The notes beneath the pieces were generated by a model. The model had not been told where the DNA came from. It did no database searches and was given only the letters and a program-made list of their open reading frames with translations. Shown piece by piece: positions 57,000 through 64,000 of a stretch of 64,000 nt of DNA. The stretch covers positions 58,423 through 122,422 of the forward strand of contig QZKS01000064.1 in NCBI GenBank assembly GCA_003599865.1, given 5' to 3'. Positions within the stretch are counted from its first letter, which is position 1, and every line of letters begins with the position of its first letter. Both the position numbers and the translations under genes were made by a program. Origin of the DNA: Desulfobacteraceae bacterium. GTDB lineage: Bacteria > Desulfobacterota > Desulfobacteria > Desulfobacterales > SURF-7.

Positions 57000-58895
57000 T
57001 TAGGTGTTTTTCTTGCGTTTGGGTTTTGAATGACTGAAATCCATCAGAATTTCAACTTCCGTATCTTTTGTGATGACCCGGGCATTGGGATACCGTTTGG
57101 TAAACACATGCAGCATGGCCGTGTTTTCTTTCAGCACGGTGGCCATAAACTGTTTGTATCCGTTTTCAATGGCAATGTCTTCCAGCACCTCTATCAGATA
57201 GGAGGCAACACCCTTGTTCTGATAATCCTCCCGCACGACAAAAGCAATTTCGGCAATGGTATCGTCTACATTCGCATAGGTTCCAATGGCGATGATGTCT
57301 TTGTATCCGCCCTTCTGAACCAGTCCGATAATGGACATGTTTTTCCGGTAATCCACGGACGCCCATTGCCGTTGAACCATCTCATGAGAAAATATGCTGA
57401 TTTTATAAAAAAACCGCGAATAAATCGTTTTGTCCTGCAGGGAATAGAAAAAATTCCGGGAAGAAAACTCATCCGTGGGCAGAATCGGCCTGAACTCTAT
57501 GGTTTTTCCGCCTTTGACCTTCAGGGAACTCTTATACCCCTCCAGGAACAGCAGGTCTTCCTGGGTCGGCGGAAGCTGATCGGCAAATATATAATGGTGC
57601 TTTCTGGCTTCACGCACCAGCCCGTCCCGGAATTTGGGATGGGCGATCTGGGCCAGCTCCATGACCCGCTGATAAATGCCCTTGCCCTGCAGCTCGGCAA
57701 TACCATATTCGGTGATGACGAAATTCACATCCCCGCGGGTGGTGGCCACCCCTGCCCCTTCGCTTAAATGCGAAACAATCCTGGATACCTTTCCCCGCTG
57801 GGCGGTTGACGGCAGGGCGATGATGGAAAATCCGCCCTTTGACATGGAGCTGCCCCGGAGAAAATCAACCTGATCCCCGATACCGCTGTAAAACATGTAG
57901 CCCACGGAATCGGTGCAGACCTGGCCGGTAAGGTCAACCTCCAGTGCGGAACTGATGGAAATCAGGTTGTCATTTCTGGCAATCACCGTGGGATCATTGA
58001 CGAATTCCGATGACCGGAAGTAGAACATGGGGTTGTTGTCGACATAGTTATAAATTTTTTCCGACCCCATGCAGAGGGATGCCACCACACGTCCGGGCAG
58101 AAGTGATTTCCGTTTGTTGGTGATCACATTTTTTTCAAACAGGGGCAAAAAGCCGTCCGTAATGACCTGGGTATGGATCCCGAGGTCCTGTTTCTGATCC
58201 AGGTATTTCAGGATTGTGTTGGGCAGCTGTCCGAATCCGATCTGAAGTGTCGCCCCGTCATCAACAAGCTGCGAAACATAATGGCCGATCCGCAAGGCGA
58301 TTTCATTGTCTTTTGAGGGAGGGATATTGGTGACGATCGGCTCCGGATGATTTACACAGTAATCGATTTCATCCATGTGAACAAAGCTGTCCCCCCAGGT
58401 TCTGGGCATCATGGGATTGATCTGCGCGATCACCATCGCCGCATTTTCCATACCGGACCTGGTAATGTCAACGGAAATACCCAGACTGCAATATCCGAAT
58501 TTATCCGGAGGGCTGACCTGAATCAGCGCGGTATCAATACCGATCCTCTGGGTGGAAAACAGGTGCGGAATCTGGGAGAGATATGCGGGAATATAGTCGA
58601 TTTTTCCCTCAAAAGCCGCTTCACGAAGGGGTTTGCTGATAAAGAACAGCTTCAGGGAGAAACGTTCCAGAAAAGACGGGTCATTCACAAATTCCGACAA
58701 GGTAAAAGAAAGCATCTGATACATGGTGATATCCTGCTTTGATGCGTCTTTAACCAGTGTCCGTATGAGATGCTGCGGCTCCCCGCATCCGGTCCCGATA
58801 AAAATCCGGCTTCCGCCCCTGATTTTGGAAATCGCCTCATCGGCGGTCACCAGCTTGTCCTTGCAGTGGTCCGCCAGCCAATCCTTGTAAACCAT
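57000..58895 (-). CDS. Acetyl-CoA hydrolase/transferase family protein with C-terminal GNAT domain
   Basis: ADEAISKIRGGSRIFIGTGCGEPQHLI; GATLQIGFGQLPNTILKYL; GVATTRGDVNFVITEYGIAELQGK; C-terminal IAEIAFVVREDYQNKGVASYLIEVLEDIAIENGY GNAT motif A. Confidence 0.9.
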   Translation of the reverse strand: MVYKDWLADHCKDKLVTADEAISKIRGGSRIFIGTGCGEPQHLIRTLVKDASKQDITMYQMLSFTLSEFVNDPSFLERFSLKLFFISKPLREAAFEGKIDYIPAYLSQIPHLFSTQRIGIDTALIQVSPPDKFGYCSLGISVDITRSGMENAAMVIAQINPMMPRTWGDSFVHMDEIDYCVNHPEPIVTNIPPSKDNEIALRIGHYVSQLVDDGATLQIGFGQLPNTILKYLDQKQDLGIHTQVITDGFLPLFEKNVITNKRKSLLPGRVVASLCMGSEKIYNYVDNNPMFYFRSSEFVNDPTVIARNDNLISISSALEVDLTGQVCTDSVGYMFYSGIGDQVDFLRGSSMSKGGFSIIALPSTAQRGKVSRIVSHLSEGAGVATTRGDVNFVITEYGIAELQGKGIYQRVMELAQIAHPKFRDGLVREARKHHYIFADQLPPTQEDLLFLEGYKSSLKVKGGKTIEFRPILPTDEFSSRNFFYSLQDKTIYSRFFYKISIFSHEMVQRQWASVDYRKNMSIIGLVQKGGYKDIIAIGTYANVDDTIAEIAFVVREDYQNKGVASYLIEVLEDIAIENGYKQFMATVLKENTAMLHVFTKRYPNARVITKDTEVEILMDFSHSKPKRKKNT

Positions 58896-58922
58896 CAGAA
58901 ATATCTCCGCATACAGTGCGTG

Positions 58923-59318
58923 TTACCGCTGAATGTTGTCTACCTTATCCGCCGGAAATTTTTTGGACTGTTTGTCGATGAACGTCAACTGGCTGACAAA
59001 ATTATCCGGGAATTTCCTGGCAGCCTGCCCCTTGATCACGTTCATTTCCTGATCGGTAATCAACTCATTCCGGTATTCCTGAACCTTGAAATAGGCTTTT
59101 GTCTGCAATGAGATCAGGCGCTGCTGCAATACTTCATTACCAGGATAACGTTCTTTTGCCTGTGACTGGATTTTGGACCGGACCTGGTCAGGCAGATAAT
59201 CTGCCGCATCTGCACTTGAAAATGAAACAACCAGTGAAAAAAGAAGCAGCATGGTTATCGAGAAAACTGTTTTTTGCATAACGCCTCCGGTAAATAGGAA
59301 ATCCAAAAAAGTAACCAT
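58923..59318 (-). CDS. Small secreted hypothetical protein
   Basis: Signal peptide (MQKTVFSITMLLLFSLVVSFSSADAA) followed by ~95-aa soluble domain; likely start MQKTVF. Confidence 0.6.
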   Translation of the reverse strand: MVTFLDFLFTGGVMQKTVFSITMLLLFSLVVSFSSADAADYLPDQVRSKIQSQAKERYPGNEVLQQRLISLQTKAYFKVQEYRNELITDQEMNVIKGQAARKFPDNFVSQLTFIDKQSKKFPADKVDNIQR

Positions 59319-59402
59319 TTGTTAAATAGGGATAATCTGTTTATTCCATCCCAGATATCATTGAAGCATTTGAATATCAAGCAATTGATGAAAAATGCCG
59401 AC

Positions 59403-59436
59403 AAAAAAAACCGATCGAATTCAGATCGGTTTTTTT
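59403..59436. terminator. Bidirectional intrinsic terminator
   Basis: AAAAAAAACCGATC-GAATTCA-GATCGGTTTTTTT: stem flanked by poly-A and poly-T. Confidence 0.8.
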
Positions 59437-59472
59437 AAAAAAAATAATACCTGTCAGCCGTTGATGAATATT

Positions 59473-60027
59473 TTATTCTCCGCAACCGCAACCACGATCA
59501 CTGTCGCAGCCGCAATCATCTTCGCATCCGCAATCATCTCCGCTTCCGCAGCTGCAATCATCTCCGCAGCCGCATCCGTCGTGTTCCTGGGTCGGGGTGT
59601 CACTGATTCCGACCACTTCGATTTCAAATGTCAATGCCTCGCCGGCCAGCGGGTGGTTCAGGTCAAACGTGATGCTCTCGTCCTCAACCTTTATGATTTG
59701 AGCAGGTATCTGATGACCGTCCGGAGTGGAAAGCGAGATAATCTCCCCTTCCTGGGGATCCATCTCCGGAGGGACTTCCTGTCTGGAAATGGAATGAACG
59801 GCGTCTTCATGCCTTTGTCCGTATGCATCCTCCGGGGCAATGGTAAAGGTCTTTTTTTCATTCAACGACATATCCATAAGCTGGGCTTCAAAACCCTGAA
59901 TCAACTGCCCGGCACCCATCTCGATTTCAAGGGGTGGACATCCCTGGCTGGTGTCGAATACCTCACCGTTCTGCAAGGTTCCGGTGTATTCAACACAGAC
60001 AAACATGCCATTTTTAACTTTTTTCAT
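59473..60027 (-). CDS. slyD: FKBP-type peptidyl-prolyl isomerase SlyD with Cys-rich tail
   Basis: VCVEYTGTLQNGEVFDTSQGCPPLEIEMGAGQLIQGFEAQLMDM; FDLNHPLAGEALTFEIEVV; tail HDGCGCGDDCSCGSGDDCGCEDDCGCDSDRGCGCGE. Confidence 0.93.
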   Translation of the reverse strand: MKKVKNGMFVCVEYTGTLQNGEVFDTSQGCPPLEIEMGAGQLIQGFEAQLMDMSLNEKKTFTIAPEDAYGQRHEDAVHSISRQEVPPEMDPQEGEIISLSTPDGHQIPAQIIKVEDESITFDLNHPLAGEALTFEIEVVGISDTPTQEHDGCGCGDDCSCGSGDDCGCEDDCGCDSDRGCGCGE

Positions 60028-60232
60028 GAAATGCTCCTTTGGATAAAAAGTAATAAGTTGCAAATAACATAGCCATGAAATCGGGATATTCAAGATGACG
60101 TTCGATTATTCTTTTTTGGGGTCATTCCGCGGTTTCCGAATATTTCCTTATTCTCATTTATCAAACAATGTTGTATTCCGGTTCGAATAGGATATGTTCT
60201 GGTATAAAAACAGCCGAAGGGGGAGAAAATTC

Positions 60233-61690
60233 ATGACCATTTTTACAGGGGATCAATACCGGGAGAGTCTTAAGGAACTATCACCGGAGATTTATGTGAG
60301 AGGGGAACGGATCGATGATGTTGCAGCGCATCCCCTGCTGCGTCAGACCGTAAACCACATTGCGTCCGGATATGACCTGATATCGGAACCTGAAATGAGG
60401 GATCGGGCAATCATGCGTTCGCCCATATCCGGAGAGGAGATCCCGCGGCTTCTCATGCACATCCAGCAGGAAAAGGAAGACCTGATCATCAAGGCGGAAC
60501 TGACCCGTGAAATCAGCGCACAGCGAATCTGCACCGGTTGCGGATCCAACATGCTGTCGGTCACATGGTCCATGATCCATGACATCGATGCCGCCCATGG
60601 CACCGATTATCTGAGCCGGTATCGGGATTTCATCGTCAGGCTTCATACCTCCGGATGCCCTCCCTTTGCATGGTGCATGATGGACCCCAAGGGGGATCGC
60701 ATGCTGCCGCCTTCCCGGCAGAAGGAACCTTCCGATCTCCGGATTGTGGAACGGAAACCGGGCGGAATTGTGGTCAGCGGCGCCAAACTGCATACCACGT
60801 TAGGGCCGGGCGCACATTATGTGGTGGCGGTCCCCTGCAGGGCGCTGGGCAGGGAGGATGCGAATTTTGCCGTATCCTTCGCGGTTCCCATAGACACAAA
60901 AGGCATCAGGATGATCGCACGGCCGTCTCCCGGCCCGTCCCGGGATGTCTTCATGGAAAGCCCCTTGAGTTCCCGGTTTCTCGGGGTCGAGGCCCTGACG
61001 ATTTTTGATAATGTCTTTGTTCCCGAAGAAAATATCTTCATGTGCGGTGAATGGGAACAGGCCGTCAACCTGTCTCTTTATTTCGCCTCCCTGCACCGCC
61101 AGTCCAAATGCGCGTGCAGTGCCGGGCATTGCGACCTGTTCGCGGGTGCGGCGGCTCTTGCTGCGGAGGTAAACGGCCTTGGCATGAAAACCGGCCATAT
61201 CCGCGACAAGATTACCGAAATGATAATGAATGGCGAGACCGGGTATGGATGTGCCCTGGGAGCGGCGGTAAGTGCACGCCGTCATCCCGGCGGGGTCTGG
61301 CTGCCGGACCCCCTGATCGTCAATTCCGGATTGAACACGATCCGTTCCAATATCGGCAAGCATCTGGAATATCTTCATGACATCGCCGGAGGGCTGATCA
61401 CGACCATGCCGACCGAAGCGGACTGGAACAACCCGGTGCTGAGACCTTTTATTGACAAGGCACTGAGAGGGAATGCCCGATACACAACCGAAGAACGGCT
61501 GCGGGCGCTGAATCTGGTGCAGGATCTGGCCGCATCCCGGACCACCGGAACCATCCTGGGATTTACCATCAATGCCGCCGGATCACCGGCCACCAATCAG
61601 GTGGTTGTCCGAAGGCTGTATGATCTGCAAAAACAGATCGACCGTGCCAGACAGATCGCTTCTATTGGAATACCGATCCGGAAAGAATAA
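60233..61690 (+). CDS. 4-hydroxyphenylacetate 3-hydroxylase / 4-hydroxybutyryl-CoA dehydratase superfamily protein
   Basis: RDRAIMRSPISGEEIPR; ISAQRICTGCGSNML; DPKGDR; ASLHRQSKCACSAGHCDLFAGAAALAAEVNGL...HIRDKITEMIMNGETGYGCALGAAVSA; ATG at 60233 with GGGGGAG RBS. Confidence 0.85.
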   Translation: MTIFTGDQYRESLKELSPEIYVRGERIDDVAAHPLLRQTVNHIASGYDLISEPEMRDRAIMRSPISGEEIPRLLMHIQQEKEDLIIKAELTREISAQRICTGCGSNMLSVTWSMIHDIDAAHGTDYLSRYRDFIVRLHTSGCPPFAWCMMDPKGDRMLPPSRQKEPSDLRIVERKPGGIVVSGAKLHTTLGPGAHYVVAVPCRALGREDANFAVSFAVPIDTKGIRMIARPSPGPSRDVFMESPLSSRFLGVEALTIFDNVFVPEENIFMCGEWEQAVNLSLYFASLHRQSKCACSAGHCDLFAGAAALAAEVNGLGMKTGHIRDKITEMIMNGETGYGCALGAAVSARRHPGGVWLPDPLIVNSGLNTIRSNIGKHLEYLHDIAGGLITTMPTEADWNNPVLRPFIDKALRGNARYTTEERLRALNLVQDLAASRTTGTILGFTINAAGSPATNQVVVRRLYDLQKQIDRARQIASIGIPIRKE

Positions 61691-61726
61691 AAGGAAGAAA
61701 ATATCTGTGGCGGTTTGGGGTGAAAT

Positions 61727-61803
61727 TGGTCGGGACAGCAGGATTTGAACCTGCGACCCCAGCGTCCCGAACGCTGTGCTCTACCAGACTGAGCCATGTC
61801 CCG
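61727..61803 (-). tRNA. tRNA-Pro (anticodon CGG), CCA encoded
   Basis: CGGGACA...TGTCCCG acceptor stem, anticodon loop TTCGGGA in stem CAGCG/CGCTG, T-loop TTCAAAT, 3' ACCA. Confidence 0.95.
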
Positions 61804-61869
61804 ACTTCGGTTGGATTTTTTATGTTACAATCCGCTGATTGTCAATCAAAAAGATGGACCGGGCGGTTT

Positions 61870-63688
<1,819 letters not shown>

Positions 63689-63764
63689 GTGAATATATAA
63701 AGCAGAGAAACTTCCCGTTGACAATTGTTAATTTTTAGCTTATCTGAAATAACTTCATTCATGT

Positions 63765-63841
63765 GCGCCCGTAGCTCAGCTGGATAGAGTGCCGGACTAC
63801 GAATCCGTTGGTCGGGGGTTCAAATCCCTCCGGGCGCGCCA
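63765..63841 (+). tRNA. tRNA-Arg (anticodon ACG), CCA encoded
   Basis: GCGCCCG...CGGGCGC acceptor stem, anticodon loop CTACGAA, T-loop TTCAAAT, 3' GCCA. Confidence 0.96.
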
Positions 63842-63854
63842 CCTTGAAATCGCC

Positions 63855-63887
63855 AAAGCCCGTCGGAGATCCGACGGGCTTTTTTTG
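63855..63887 (+). terminator. Intrinsic terminator after tRNA-Arg
   Basis: AAAGCCCGTCGG-AGAT-CCGACGGGCTTTTTTT perfect hairpin plus poly-T. Confidence 0.9.
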
Positions 63888-63938
63888 CGGACAAATAAAT
63901 ATGATAAAACCGTAAAAAGTCGAAAATTACTTTTTTTG

Positions 63939-64000
63939 TCATTCTGACGAAAGTCAGAATCCAGCAATTTCAAACGCTTCTGGATGCCGGATCAAGTCCG
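63939..64000. repeat. Probable dispersed intergenic repeat (REP/MITE-like), truncated by window end
   Basis: GTCATTCTGAC-GAAA-GTCAGAATCCAG...TTCTGGATGCCGGATCAAGTCCG: 8-bp perfect stem with GAAA loop, typical wording of 'gtcattc...gaatccag...tggatgccgg' repeat families. Confidence 0.55.

Overview
This 64 kb window is a densely packed bacterial chromosome segment, mostly minus-strand. Gene content suggests a strictly anaerobic, Desulfobacterota-like organism: futalosine menaquinone pathway, Na+-translocating acyl-CoA decarboxylase, CaiB/BaiF and acetyl-CoA hydrolase CoA-transferases, PATAN/roadblock proteins, and a 4-hydroxybutyryl-CoA-dehydratase-like protein. That taxonomic placement is inference. 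I see no prophage, transposase or CRISPR array. Housekeeping genes include cysS (partial), ispF, murJ, ftsB-like, hslO, tatC, recD/recB/recC, mqnE/mqnC/mqnX-like/mqnA/mqnD, ktrA/ktrB, xerD, holA, lspA, ileS, rsmG, slyD, purA and tadA, plus tRNA-Pro(CGG) and tRNA-Arg(ACG). The strongest novelty candidate is a 759-aa GNAT-HDAC-GNAT fusion, which combines two predicted acetyltransferase domains around a histone-deacetylase fold. It overlaps the start of recC by 4 bp and heads an apparently translationally coupled recC-recB-recD operon. Other candidates are: an eIF2B-like protein coupled to an ArsB/NhaD permease; a SUMF1/FGE-domain protein with three ~84-aa acidic repeats, divergent from an orphan ParA-like ATPase and two uncharacterised proteins; an oversized OadG-like subunit; tadA sitting beside tRNA-Arg(ACG), the tRNA substrate known for bacterial TadA; and a convergent mqnA/mqnD coding overlap. 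No database search was run, so family calls come from motif recognition.
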